A DNA stretch of 64,000 nt, from NCBI GenBank assembly GCA_047967505.1, contig CM106540.1, one strand, 5' to 3'. The notes beneath the pieces are model-generated. The model worked only from the letters and a program-made list of their open reading frames with translations, was not told where the DNA came from and ran no database searches. This document shows positions 12,181-23,695 of the stretch, in pieces. Origin of the DNA: Dipteris shenzhenensis (Eukaryota > Polypodiophyta > Polypodiopsida > Gleicheniales). Every line of letters starts with the position of its first letter. Within the stretch, counting starts at the first letter, position 1. The translations under genes were made by a program, and so were the position numbers.

Positions 12181-12577
12181 AGATTCCATGCATATGTATA
12201 CGATTAGATTTTTAAACTCTGTTCACTCTTGGAACAAAACCCATGTTTCTTTGTTACTGCAAAAATATCCTTCCCTAATGATTTATTCTTACGTCCCACA
12301 AATCTTACCAATGCAACAAATTGACCACAAAGTCATATTTTGGTGCATGAATTCTACTAAAAAGGGTCATAATTCTTAACCTCAGCTTTCATCCCAAGAT
12401 AATGTTCTTTACCACCGTTACTATTCCTCCCCTCTAGTTCCAATAATCAGCACATTCTTTTAGGCAGGTAGTATAGTCAGATCATTTCAAAATCCAAGCC
12501 CTAGTTGAGCCACGTGGCAGCCTAATTTAAGCTGTGAGCCACATGTCATTCTAATCAAACTGACTAAAAATATATGT
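12181..12577. other. No recognisable feature
   Basis: Unique AT-rich sequence between the truncated gag copy and the minisatellite. No domain, repeat or RNA gene is visible. Confidence 0.4.
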
Positions 12578-12790
12578 ATTGCATGATTGTGCTCCACTCC
12601 TTTTGGCTTGTAAGGTTCGTCTTTAGTTTGCCCCCTCCGCCCTTCTTCTAGCTGTATTGCATGATTGTGCTCCACTCCTTTTGGCTTGGAAGGTTCGTCT
12701 TTTCTTTTCCTTCGATTGCATGATTGTGCTCCACTCCTTTTGTCTTGGGAGGTTCATCTTTTCTTTTCCTTTGATCGTAGTTCCTCCTTC
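12578..12790. repeat. Minisatellite, three units of about 60-78 bp
   Basis: The block GCATGATTGTGCTCCACTCC followed by TTTTGGCTTG-AAGGTTCGTC starts at 12,581, 12,659 and 12,718, giving spacings of 78 and 59 bp. The first interval carries an extra segment. The last unit ends close to the truncated P450 remnant, so the array may mark the break that removed the 3' end of that gene. Confidence 0.8.
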
Positions 12791-12840
12791 TGATTACATC
12801 GATTGTTTCCTTGGAGCTCTCCTTCCATCCCTGTTGATTT

Positions 12841-13310
12841 TTCACATGTGGGAATGGCGAAGCACGTTGTCTGGACAGCTTCTCCTCCCTGACCCAAAAG
12901 GAAGCAGCTCGAAATGCTTCCCTTTCACATCAATATCCTTGTCCTTGAACCTTTCTGGCTAGAATTGCTATGGGTTCTCCCAGATTTCAGGGTCTTTGCC
13001 TATTGCCGATACATTCACAAAAAATCTAGTGTGCTTTGGCAATGTATATCCGTCCATTGTGCACGCTTCCACTGATGCATGAGGAATCATAAGGGAAGAT
13101 GGGTGATGTAGATGGAACGTTTCCTTGATCACATTGCTTAAGTAGGGGAGATCGCAAATGTTAGATTCTTGTACGATGTCTCCTGAACGTCCTTGTACAA
13201 GGGTGCCCAATTCATATTTAAGTTTCTTCAGACAAAGTGGATTCCTCAGCAACTCTGCCATCGCCCATTCCAATGTGTTCTCTGATGTGCCTATGTCACT
13301 GAGCGCCTAC
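12841..13310 (-). pseudogene. Cytochrome P450 C-terminal fragment (CYP71-clan-like)
   Basis: On the minus strand the order is a degenerate I-helix (GTSENTLEWAMAELL), the K-helix region with KETFHLHHPS, where the invariant Arg of E-x-x-R is His, then [31 protein letters not shown] and a haem-binding stretch [10 protein letters not shown] in which the usual Gly after Cys-Pro is Asp. A stop follows shortly after. Stops also interrupt the region near 12,960. An intact P450 has about 500 residues and only the last third is present. Substrate cannot be inferred. Loss of the E-x-x-R arginine means it is not functional. Confidence 0.8.
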
Positions 13311-13970
13311 GCTGCACTAAACGATTTGGATATCTCTTGCAACTAGCTCACTAGTCAAATCCCCTCAAGTTTCCATAAACCATGATCCCCGAGGACCTAC
13401 CAGCAACTATGGGAGTAGTCGGCAAGAACAAACAAAAGGGAACAACAGTGCTTCCATTCCCAGCGAATCTGGCAGCCCCGTTAACGATTTCTAGCATTTC
13501 GACAACAGTTGGTGGCCAAGAGATTTTGCAAACATAAAACATATGGGCTTTAGGCGTTTCAATCATACTACCAGTGAGCTACGATTCATCGTCAGATACG
13601 TCCAATTGTTTCGATCGAAAGTAGCAACACCAAAACATATGGGTTCTCCGCCAGGCCGGGATGATGGGATCTAAGTCAAAAATTGAATGTCAAAAACTGG
13701 TAGTGGATCTTTCACGGTTTCGATGATGAATCTTGCATCAAGATCCTGAAAAACTACCGCAAGTCAATACGAGAGATTGACAAATCGATAATCGTGTATA
13801 TGATTTGATGGATGGATAAAGAGCGAACAAGCGCGATGGAGAAGCTGAAGACAGCGTTTGATTTGATGATGATAATGGTAGAAATATGATCCAAAGCCAC
13901 TGGGCACAACAGGAGGCAAGGAGAGAATGGAAGAGCAGTGGGAAATTCTTTAGGCAAGCAACATCGTGCA
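13311..13970. other. Unassigned stretch between P450 and ubiquitin remnants
   Basis: A 71-residue minus-strand frame (13,351-13,566) contains no recognisable domain, and I could not link it to the upstream part of the P450. The remaining frames are short. No feature is supported. Confidence 0.35.
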
Positions 13971-13973
13971 TAG

Positions 13974-14683
13974 GGGAGGTGGCATGTAGATCTTTGTCAA
14001 GACCTTGACCCATAAGACCATCACTCTGGAAGTTGAGAGCTCTGATACCATCGATAATATCAAGACCAAGATTCAGGACAAGGAAGGAACCGGACCAACA
14101 GAGGCTCATTTTTACCGATAAGCAGCTGGAAGATGGTTGAACGCTAGCCAACTATAACATTCAAAAGGAAACCACTCTCTATCTTATTCTACGCTTGAGA
14201 GGTGGGATGCAGATCTTTGTGAAGATGTTGACGGGGAAGACGATAACCTTGGAAGTCGAAAGCTTTGATACGATTGAAGTTGTGAAGACCAAGATTCAAG
14301 ACAAGGAAGGGATTCCTTCGGATCAACAGAGGCTGATCTTCGCCGACAAGCAGCTGGAGGATGGTTGCACCTTGGCCGATTATAATATTAAGAAAGAAAC
14401 CACTCTACACCTCGTGCTTCGACTGAGAGGTGGCATGCAGATCTTTGTAAAGACTCTCACTAGCAGGACCATTACACTAGAAGTGGAAAGCTCCGATACG
14501 ATCAATACCATCAAAACTAAGATTCAAGATAAGGAAGGTATAGCCGCTGACTAGCAGAGGCTTATTTTTGCTCGAAGATGGACGAACTAGAAGCAAATCG
14601 AAGATGGACGAACTCTTGCAGCCTACAATATTCAAAAGGAGTCTACCTTGCACTTGCTTCTTCATCTTCGTGGTGGACAGTAG
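13974..14683 (+). pseudogene. Polyubiquitin pseudogene, three tandem units
   Basis: Three head-to-tail ubiquitin units begin at 13,984, 14,207 and 14,435. Unit 1 has Gln2 changed to a stop, a net 5-base loss in the loop after KIQDKEG, and another stop near the LEDG segment. Unit 2 (14,207-14,434) is a full 228 bases, in frame and close to canonical ubiquitin, ending LRLRGG. Unit 3 has a stop before QRLIF and a 26-bp internal duplication at 14,573-14,614, and ends LRGGQ-stop, the single-residue tail typical of the last unit of polyubiquitin genes. Intact genes yield free ubiquitin by cleavage after Gly76. Upstream to 13,860 I see no promoter or leader intron. Confidence 0.93.
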
Positions 14684-14921
14684 TGTCGTTAGTGTCTCTC
14701 TTATAGGTTGTGTCCGGACTCTGAAGGATTCTGGGTTCTTCGAATCGATCTTGATTAGTGTTAACCCAAAACAACAAGTGGTTTTTTTAGAGTTGGATTT
14801 GCTATTATTAGTTTGCAGCTATGAGAGTCAACAGCGACGATGGTCACAGTCCATGTTGATCTTCCTCATCAAAATAAAAACAACAATATTCTTTAAAAAA
14901 AGACATTATGCAATGTGCAAA

Positions 14922-15023
14922 GTACATTATACGATTTGCAAAATACATGATGCAAGATCCAAAGGAACGCACGTACATTATGCGATTTGCAAAATACATG
15001 ATACAAGATCCCAAGGAATAGCA
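14922..15023. repeat. 51-bp tandem duplication
   Basis: Two near-identical 51-bp units (14,922-14,972 and 14,973-15,023) each contain CGATTTGCAAAATACATGAT. A partial third lies just upstream. Downstream to 15,811 the sequence is AT-rich with no gene visible. Confidence 0.8.
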
Positions 15024-15811
15024 CATTCCTTGGTCTTATTTTTGGAGAGGTGGTGTGCCAACTCTCCCCCCACATGAACATGTAGTTACAAGAACATGTG
15101 GTTATATATAATGTGAAATTTGTGCCTAGATGATCATGTTTTCACATGATTATATGGGTATATATACTGCCAACTTTCTATCCACATGCCAACTCTCTAG
15201 TCACATCAATGTGTGGTTATATACAAGATGTGAACAATGCTATATAATTATACATAACAATAAAACAAAGATTTGTCAGGCGAATAAGAAAGCATTTCAA
15301 GTGTGCTTAGTTTCTTGTATACCTTCATGACATATCTTTTTACATTTGCAATGTAGGCTAGAGATGTGACTTACAATCAATTGACATGGCTTGTCATCTA
15401 CACCAATATCATGTAGATTGCAAGCAATTTATACGGGTAGTTATCTACAAGCACATCTAGAGAGCAGGTACTTTTATATTCTAATTTGCTGTCATATTCA
15501 TAGAAATGAAGTGAACATTTATTGAAAAGCGAGTATGTGCTTAAAGACGATTATACACTAGTGTTCCATCATGGCCATTCATCGATACATATTTAGAAGA
15601 GTGACAAAACATGTTCTCCAAATTTATGACAAAAATGCATACTTCTTGAGTTCTACCCTCGAACATCAACTCATCATTCACTTTCACAATCTAACAGCTG
15701 CCTGCTCTATTCAGAAGTAACTGACTGCACTCCTAATCACTTATCAATCTTTTTCAATAATTAATTAGTTCTCACCCTCGCCCCCTTCCATTAATTAATT
15801 GCAATTAACCT

Positions 15812-16200
15812 ATTCACTGTCGCCATTAACCATGTTCTTTCTCACTACACTCCCCCCCCCCCCCCCCGCCCCCCCCCGCCATAGCTCCGCACCTCTCTAT
15901 TTTGCTTCGTCATAAGTCTTATCTCTCTCAACTCTTTCCAAAGCTTCTATTTTACACTTAGGCTTTAGGAAAGCTTCGCTAGACGTTTTAACGATGCTAC
16001 GCTTGCTTGTCTCCACTGAGGAGTTTAAAGCCTTCGCTAGAGGTTTTAACGAAGCTGCGCTTGCTTGCCTCCGTCGTGGACATATTCGTTGTTGCCCTCT
16101 CTCTATTCACTGTTGCCATTAACCATGTCCTTTCTCACTCTACTCCCTCGCCATTGTTCACTCCTCTCTATTTTGCTTCACCATAACCTCATCTCTTTCA
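15812..16200. repeat. Direct duplication, about 294-bp period, with C and G homopolymers
   Basis: CCATTAACCATGTYCTTTCTCAC occurs near 15,821 and again near 16,115, followed in both by CTCTCTATTTTGCTTC. Within the block, CTTCGCTAGA-GTTTTAACGA recurs at 15,976 and 16,032. A long C run interrupted by two G lies at 15,851-15,878, and a G run at about 16,425-16,441 follows. Homopolymers this long are often mis-sized in assemblies. The 116-residue plus-strand frame here has no recognisable domain. Confidence 0.65.
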
Positions 16201-16441
16201 ACTTCCTCCATATCGGTTTTCGAAAAGCTTCACTGGATGCGAGACTTCGCGTGCTTGGCTCCAATGAGTTATTGGGCAAATCGACTAACATCCACTCTCC
16301 CCCCCCCTCCACAACTTCAAGCATATTCCCTCCCCTCCCCATATACGAGCTCGTACTAGCACATAAGCCTTTGGAGCGAACTTTGCACATCGACAACATT
16401 GCCTTGTCAATATGAGGACATGAAAGGGGGGGGGGGGGGGG

Positions 16442-16875
16442 CTAATGTTAATTCATTTCATTTAATATGCCCTCAAACATCCTTGCTTGGGTTAATCCCA
16501 TCCGACATAAACTAATTAACACAAATAATTAATTCATAAACACTCTTTGAGTTGGGGGTTAGCAATTGTGCTAGACTTTATCCAAATAGAGAGTTGAGTT
16601 TAAAAGTTGTGGGAAGGAATGACTTCAGTTTTTTTGAAACAAAATTTCTGAAACCCTTACATTGAAATTAAACTCCGTAGAATACACATCGAAGAGGTAC
16701 AGCAAAGTTGGGATATCACGCACCAACTTGCTATACAAGGTGAAGACACAGAGTGAGGTTTGAAAAAAAAACTAAAGGAGATGTTCGCCATTGTTTGCGA
16801 ACTGGATCAAAGCTGTTGGAAAAAAGCAAAAGCTCCAGAAAGGTACTAAGGTCTGATCCGAGTTGGGATTAAGCT
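16442..16875. other. 3' flank of the small heat-shock protein gene
   Basis: This would hold the 3' UTR and terminator of the minus-strand sHSP gene. AT-rich sequence follows the stop codon, but no unambiguous polyadenylation signal can be assigned by eye. No other gene is seen. Confidence 0.4.
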
Positions 16876-17720
16876 TCAAGAGACCTTCACATCGACAACT
16901 TGTTTTCTTTCCTCGGGCTTGATCTTCGGAACGGTTATGCTCAGAACTCCGTTCTTTAGCTCAGCCTTTATTTTGTCCATCGAAACACTGTCCGGAAGTG
17001 CCAACCTCGTGTTGAATTTGCGATACGATTTCGCAGCCCACCGTTCGTCTTCCTTTCCTTGGGGATCTCTCTCCCCAGAGATCACCAATACACCGTCTTC
17101 CACATACACTTTCACATCCTCCTTGCCGAATCCCGGCATGTCGACTCGAACGTAGTACGCTTCTTCATCTTCGACTACATCCCACGGAGTGCGCATAGCT
17201 CTACTCGCTGTGCTCCCTTGGGCCGAGCTTGCAGACGGCTCCGGCACAAAAAGCTGATCCATCATATCCAACATCTGCCTCAAACTTCCAGCAGAAAAGG
17301 GATCCCACGAATCTGCTTAAAAAAATCACAAGAACGGAGCAAAGGAGCGGATGAGTGTGTGCGAAAGAGATGTCCAATTTTCGAAATGTAAAGGCTTCAA
17401 GCTTCACGTAAGCGGAAAGAAGCTGAAGCACCTCTTACGCCTCACTCACCTAAGAGTAGCAATGGAGATTCACGTCGCCTGCGGATAGCTTGGGGCCCCT
17501 GTCTAGGCTTTTGAACTGCAGAATCCTTTCCTTTCTGTTCTATCTGGACCGTTCCATCTTGGCCAGACGCGGTCGCGCGAACCGTCGCACATCTCCTGCC
17601 CACTCTGCCTGTCAAGTAACTTCGGTTGTAATTTGGCACGGCCACCATCGTCTGGCGGCTTATATTGGGAGAAAGTGCGGCAGTGGGATGAGCGACCACA
17701 TTGCTTACCGTGCAAGCCAT
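16876..17720 (-). CDS. HSP21: Plastid-targeted small heat-shock protein (HSP21-like), two exons
   Basis: Exon 1 is 17,450-17,720 and exon 2 is 16,876-17,312. The 137-base intron (17,313-17,449) has a GTGAGT donor and an AAGCAG acceptor and is phase 1. The spliced frame encodes 235 residues with no stop, the usual length of plastid sHSPs. Residues 1-50 are Ser/Ala/Arg-rich with almost no acidic residues, ending GRRCATVRATA, which fits a chloroplast transit peptide. Residues 97-112 (AGSLRQMLDMMDQLF) match the Met-rich amphipathic helix specific to plastid HSP21. The alpha-crystallin domain spans about 131-220, from TPWDVVEDEEAYYVRVDMPG to the GVLSITVPK signature. The tail VVDVKV supplies a V-x-V version of the I-x-I anchor. 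Such proteins form oligomers in the stroma and hold unfolding proteins, ATP-independently, during heat and oxidative stress. It is the only intact gene seen in the window. Confidence 0.96.
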
Positions 17721-17734
17721 GACACAAAAATCTC

Positions 17735-18175
17735 TGCAACAACAGGCTCCGATTCAGCTTAAAAGCACCCTACACAGAGTGTTGAAAATCTAAACATGGG
17801 CTGCAACAGGTTGGGGATTCAGCCAATAAACGTAATTTGAACAATCTAGACAAGAGTCGAGACTGATGATCCTATAGGAGGAAGAAATCCAACAGGAAAG
17901 CTAATCGTTCCAGAGGCAGGTCAGAATCCTGAGCGATGCACAGAGCGCAGGCACGTGAGGGAAAGAAAAGGGGCTCACAAGAAAACGAACCAAATGAAAT
18001 GAAAAGAAAGGCAAGTACCTGAAGAGGTGAGTGGAAGAAGGAAATAAGGTCGAAACTCTAAAGAGAATTTTGAAGAAACGTTGAAGAGCGAGAAGCATTA
18101 TAAAGGGGGAAGGGGACAATCTAGTAGTGGAATGTAGATTGTTCTAGAGGAACACCGAGAACCCTCGAAGCCTCC
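17735..18175 (-). promoter_or_regulatory. sHSP upstream region: TATA-like box, possible 5' UTR intron, heat-shock-like elements
   Basis: On the minus strand a TTTATAAT box lies at about 18,096-18,103. Further upstream, 18,138-18,170 carries clustered but imperfect GAA/TTC pentamers (GTTCTAGAGGAAC, then GAGAACCCTCGAAG), resembling a degenerate heat-shock element. A CAG/GTACTT donor-like site near 18,017 and a TTGTTGCAG acceptor 13 bases before the start codon could bound a leader intron. The TATA position, about 375 bases from the ATG, would then be reasonable. All of this is inference from motif spacing. Confidence 0.5.
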
Positions 18176-18398
18176 CCCACCCCCCCCCCCTCCTTTTTCC
18201 TACGTGGCTCTCCTTATCACACTTTCTCAAGAAGAACATTTTAACTTAGGCCACAACACAAGACCCTCACTGCACCACATGGCAATCTCAAACCACAATG
18301 TAGGGCCCTCACCACACCACCTGAAAACCTCCTTTGAATCCACTCCTCACCATTTTCTCATTCCCCCATCCCTCCACCTTCCTAAAACTTCTCTCAAG

Positions 18399-18479
18399 AG
18401 AATCATGAGTCAAGAACCCCCTAGGAGAATCACGAGTCAAGAACCCCCTAAGAGAATCATGGGTCAAGAACGCCCTAAG
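18399..18479. repeat. 27-bp x 3 minisatellite
   Basis: Three 27-base units (18,399, 18,426 and 18,453), each starting AGAATCAYGRGTCAAGAAC, differ at one to three positions. The period is nine codons, so the overlapping 112-residue plus-strand frame (18,204-18,542) has a nine-residue repeat. That frame has no domain and no other sign of being a gene. Confidence 0.85.
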
Positions 18480-18625
18480 AAGAATCCCCAGACGCGATTT
18501 CTAATCCACAATTGCTCACCGTTGTTGGCCTGCCATAGGTAGGTCTTAAGTGAAGGCGATTTAACAAGAAGCGAACATAGCGAATTTTTATTCTCCATTT
18601 TTTAATGATCCACATGCTATTTTAG

Positions 18626-18660
18626 CCCCCCCCCCCCCCCCTCTCTCTCTCTTCTCTCAA
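18626..18660. repeat. Poly-C followed by (CT)n
   Basis: About seventeen C are followed by CTCTCTCTCTCTT. This is a simple compound microsatellite. Confidence 0.85.
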
Positions 18661-20620
18661 TTCATCATCTCTGCCCTCTTTCGCTCTTTGGATCTCGAGC
18701 AGGCCTTATGAATTATTTGTTATCATTCACCTTGTTTATTCGTAGTTGTGGTTTTTGTTTCCTAAGAAACTACTCTTAGGGGCCATTTCCCGTTACAAAA
18801 CTTTCACAACCAGCATACATGGACAGCGGGGGCAATGACAATTGCAATGGGCACACTTGCAATTTATAAGTCTGATCTGCATGGGTTGATGAGGTGGCAT
18901 GGCATGCAGCAAAGAAGACAAAGTGGCAGCGCTGTCAAGTCTTAAATGTGTCAGTTGGGACCACATGTCGAAAGGTAATTTTATCCTGCGTCATTTTCCT
19001 AATTTGTAATTGCTAACAATTCATGTTTTGGTCAAGTTTACGGCTTTTTAAAGCATGCTCTGATAGCCCCCATTTTCATCCAGAAGGCTACTTGATTGGA
19101 TGGTGGAGATCCATCGTCCACCAATCGAGGATGGTAAGAGATGGCAATGACCATATTGAAGGTTAGTAAGGCCTCTTATGTCTGCCAATTTGTCTAGACC
19201 TCTACCTGCTCTAGACCTCACGGAGAGCAATACCCACAATCCGACCACCTGCACATAGTCTATCAAACTGTGTGTACCGCCACACACACTCTCCTCCACA
19301 TAATGGCATTGTGGGACAGAGCACACAGAATGTGATTAACATGGTAGCTACAATGATAATGGCAAACATATCCAGCACACGACACAATGTGGTCAGCCAC
19401 GATGATGATTATGAGCAGCGGCACGGTTATAAGACATGGCATAAGGCTACAGGGAATTACTACGCATAATAACAAAATCCCCCTCTCAACTACTAGAAAA
19501 GGCCCTTGGTCGCCTTTCTGGTAGGGAAGCTACTGAAGAAGGTGGCTCACGGCCTACCGAGGCTTCCCTCCTTAGAAAGGGCTCCCAAGGCGGTTTCCCT
19601 CCAACCATAATGTGTAAAGCAAACAACCTACCTGTTGAATGGCACCACACTCACACATAACATGTGTACCAAATTTTTTGGGTGAGTTGCGGGTTTAATA
19701 TTATTATATCAATAAAGACCCAAACTTTTCAACTGTTTACATCCACACAACATCCACACCCATTACAAAATTTTCAGGTTGATATCTCCTACAATAAGAA
19801 AAAAGACAGAACATGAGTCATATTCTCAAATTGGATTCCTAAAATTTGGTAGCATATTCTTTGATGGCTTTGTATGCCCTATGACCAGCTGGATATCTTT
19901 TTTGAAGCTTACAAATAACCAAGACACAGTGTTGTATCGTTTCATCCACCAAAAGTAGTAGACCATCATCAATGGACTTGGAATTCAAGAGGTGTTTCAA
20001 ATGACAATACTTCTGAGAACAATCCAATTTTCAACTCATAAATAAGTGGAGGAGATTTTCTTATTTTTGAAGGCATCTACAACACACTCCATCCCCTTGC
20101 CCTATCACCCGAGCCCTACTTTTGGTACACACAACCTTGTGTACTATTAAACTTTAGTTCCACATATCATAGGAAAGGTGGAAGTCATGTTGAGCATTGC
20201 ATTTTTTAAGAAACTCAAAAAGCATCAGCTCAGATGGCATTTGGCCTTCTTTCGATGTCCTTCCCTTAAATCGAATTGGCTTTTTTATAACCAGCATGTC
20301 CTTGACACCAACCTCCTCCTTCCCACATGTCCCCTCCCTCTTGCCTATAGTTTCCTATCTCTGATGGGCTGTACTTGCAACATTCCATCTCCTCTTTGAT
20401 GTTCGTAAAAGGATGTGCAGTTGTGATTCCCCATAGTCACTGGAAAGTTATAGAAGACAATCCAATTAAGAGTAAAATGTCAAAGAAAGATAATGGATTA
20501 AAACGGAGAAATACAAATAGGAGAATAAGTTTAGGAAGGAACACACGATTGAGTCCTTGAATATTTCAGGAAAGATGACTCAACATTCCAATAGTGTAAG
20601 AGCAAACAAGAAACAAGTTT
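18661..20620. other. No recognisable gene
   Basis: About 2 kb with only short overlapping frames on both strands. I see no conserved motif, splice structure, tandem array or LTR signature. Confidence 0.4.
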
Positions 20621-20627
20621 GGGAGGG

Positions 20628-20630
20628 GGG

Positions 20631-20679
<49 letters not shown>

Positions 20680-20680
20680 A
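20628..20680. repeat. G run plus (GA)n microsatellite
   Basis: A run of G is followed by roughly twenty AG dinucleotides ending near 20,675. The serine/leucine-rich minus-strand frame across it is an artefact. Confidence 0.9.
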
Positions 20681-22979
20681 GAGATTGATATGAACATGGC
20701 AATGGGTGAAATGAAAGTTTGGGAGGGGAGAGTAGTTTGGGAGGGAAACCATATTTCACTCCATGATCTCTTTTGAAGAAGACATTGTCAGGCTTTGAAT
20801 CTCATTCAAAAAGATAATTTTATTTATTATTGACAGTTGTATATGCATAAAATATTATTTCTTGTTCTAACATTCTAGATTTTTTTCATGTTTTGTAACT
20901 CTTTGAACATTACATTGGCCCTCTTGCCATTGGTTGAGAGCTATTTTTCATTTTGGCATAAGGCCCCAAACTTGAGCTCCCTTTTTTCCTAATGGGTGGA
21001 GATGATGGATTAAGCGAAAACTATCACGCCGAACCTGCTAGCCCACATGCACCTACTAGAGCCCACAAAAAGGCACTCCGAAACTTTTTCACTTACCATG
21101 AATAAAATATCGGAAACCCCATGTTACTAATGCCGATAATTGATCATATGACGAGGGAGAGGGACTTCCTTGTGGAGCATACGGTTTGGCTGCCAAAGAA
21201 TTCATTCTAGGAAACTAGCTGCCTTGGATAGTCTTGCACTTGCCTCAAGGCAAGGCACTAGCTGTACACCGACCAAGAGAAGTAAGGAGAAGGCCACCCA
21301 AGAAGGCATTAGGAAAAAAGGGAACTCATTTTGGGGGCTTTTAGCCAAAATTAAAACCCCTCTCCACCAATGACAAGAGGGACAACCTAACGTTGGGAAA
21401 ATAAAAAAACTAGCATAATTCCATAAAATAAGAGAAATAGGCAATACTTTACTGATATACAATTGCAAATAATAAATGAAATGATCCATTTTGGATTTTG
21501 ACAAGATTCTAAATTTGACAATGTCATCTATGAAAAGATCAAGGCCTTAAATGTGGTTTCCCTTCTAAACTAGTTTTCCTGCTTGCATTTTGCCCATTGG
21601 CATGTTAAGTTTTCTTTGACAAATAAAAGATTCAAAAGTGCTTTCTCTCCTAAACTGGTTTTCCTGCTTGTGTTTCACCTATTGACATGGCATCTCTCTT
21701 TCACGTTTCAAGGATGCTTCCGCTTTCCCTCTTAAACAATCTCTTTGACCCATTTCCAAGTTCAGTTCTCTTTCACGAATTATCTATAGTGATAGGCAAC
21801 CTAGGGTGTCCCAATTCGAAACGGTGTGTGACTCATAATGCAGAAGACCTTGACATAGAGGTGAGAGTTTTTTCTTGTCGACCTACAACTTATAGAATCA
21901 TCTATAGAGTTTGCTAATTCTGAGGACTAAGATATAAACATAATCCCTTTGCTTTATCGGTTTGTTTCTTTGAGTTTCAAGATGTTCAAGTTTTAGATTG
22001 AATTAGTTTCTAACGGCTATGACCATGCATTGTACAAAACACTAGGTTGATCAAAATGCCAAGGACCATGCTACAAACATCTTGCCGACCTGTTTATTTG
22101 AATTTTTAGGTGTTCAAGTTCTAGTTCGGATTATTCTCTATAAGTTTTCTAGATTGGATTATGTTCTATAGGTTTTCTGTGTTACATGGGGCAATAGGAT
22201 AATTGCAATATTAAGGTAGAACTACAACATAGTTAGCTCATTCGGTATATTTTTCTATGATCATTTTCACCAACTACTAGACAAGGGTAACTTGGATGGT
22301 GTGTTGAAAAAACAAGATCTCCTAGCATGGAACACTATGGACTGGCCAATTCCTCATGGTGGCAGTGTAATAGAGACATATATAGATAAGCTATTTACAG
22401 AAGAAGAACCATCTTTATAGCCTGGCATTACTACTAGAATTGTCAAAATAAACATCTACATGCCAATAATAGTCTTTGTAGAGTTGTTCTCAACAAATGT
22501 TGAGTCAAAGGTTTGCAAAACAATGCTCACTTATAAAGCAAATGTGATGAAGGCATTCCAAACTCCTTAGATGATGGTGGGGATAGGACAACATCCAACA
22601 AAGTGTACTGTGAGGTTGTGCACAATTCGATTAAACTTAAGTACATGATTGCAACTGATAATTTTATTTTATTTTTTACTATAAATGTAGTAGACTGATT
22701 GGGAAGAAACTAGTTCCAATGGATCATGACCTTAATTCGTTTGATCCTGAGAATGAATCACTTGACATGGACACCTATTGAATTGTTAGAGTCACTCAGA
22801 CAATGATATACACTTTCCCAATTGCATTGTTGTCCCACTCTCTCCCAAGTTCAAGTTTAGAGGGTGTTGGTCACCTATAGTTGTGTCATTGCTCGTTGTA
22901 GCATAGGTGTTCTCAAGTGTAGAATAGGTCCTCAGGTCGTATTCCAGTGAGAGGTGTAGGTTAAAGCATGCAAAGCAGA
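20681..22979. other. No recognisable gene
   Basis: Short frames only. The stretch 22,290-22,770 has some codon-like texture (for example PENESLDMDTY near 22,750-22,780) but no domain I can name. It may be a decayed transposon. Confidence 0.35.
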
Positions 22980-23149
22980 TCTTGTACTCGCATAGGTGAG
23001 AAAGAGGGCTAGATCAAAACAATGGGTGGAGGCCCTCGCCTCCATGGGAGTTCAAGGGTTTATAAAGGGGTTGTAGAGAGCGTTGCAAGGTTTAGTAGGA
23101 GTCCAAGGTTGAGGAGTGGAGAGCTACTCTCCTTCGTGATCTCAAGGGG

Positions 23150-23320
23150 TAAAGGGGTGAGGAGGAGGGACAGGGGAGGAGGAAGGAGGAGGGGGAAGAG
23201 GAAGGAGGAGGAGGGGGGAGGGGGGAGAAGGGAGGAGGAGGAGGGAGGAGAGAGGATGAGGAGGGCGGAGGAGGAGGGTGGGGAAGAGGAGAAGAAGGGG
23301 ACTGGGTGGGAGATTGCAAG
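23150..23320. repeat. GGA/GGGA-rich tract inside LTR-like block A
   Basis: Irregular GGAGGA and GGGGAGGA reiterations lie at the same place in the block as the longer tract at 29,333-29,740. Frames encoding Glu/Arg/Gly or Ser/Pro runs are composition artefacts. Confidence 0.8.
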
Positions 23321-23479
23321 GTAGAGCATGCTATCACACGATAGTGTTGAGGGAGCATGGACCCAAGGGAGATCAGTCACATAAACACAATAGTGAACTT
23401 GAACATTGAACCCCAAATACTGGGATCTTCATTCCATTGAGATATTTATACATGTTGGTATCTACACAGTCCATAGGTA

Positions 23480-23695
23480 CCTCCACGGTGGGACCTCTTG
23501 GACAAGAGTCCCTCTACTTTTTGGGAGGACCTCCTAGACAAGAGTTCCTTTACTTTTTGGGGGGACCTCTTAGGTCTCTACACAAAGGGGAGGAGCCCCA
23601 TGAGTCCTGACACAAAGTGGGGGAACCTCTTGAGTCACAAAGTGGGGGGACCTTTTGAGTCCCTCCACAAAGTGGGGGGACCTCAAAAAGTGTAG
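23480..23695. repeat. Compound minisatellite inside LTR-like block A
   Basis: Two units of about 45 bp built on GACAAGAGTYCCTYTACTTTTTGGG are followed by several shorter CACAAAGTGGGGG-ACCTYTTGAGTC units. In block B the equivalent position (29,885-30,135) holds an unrelated array. Confidence 0.75.

Noticed and set aside
13351-13566. N-terminal exon of the P450 remnant
   Set aside because: The 71-residue frame does not show P450 N-terminal or C-helix features and is separated from the fragment by stops.
18204-18542. 112-residue plus-strand ORF with a nine-residue repeat
   Set aside because: The repeat comes from a 27-bp minisatellite, and the rest is low-complexity His/Pro/Ser with no family resemblance.
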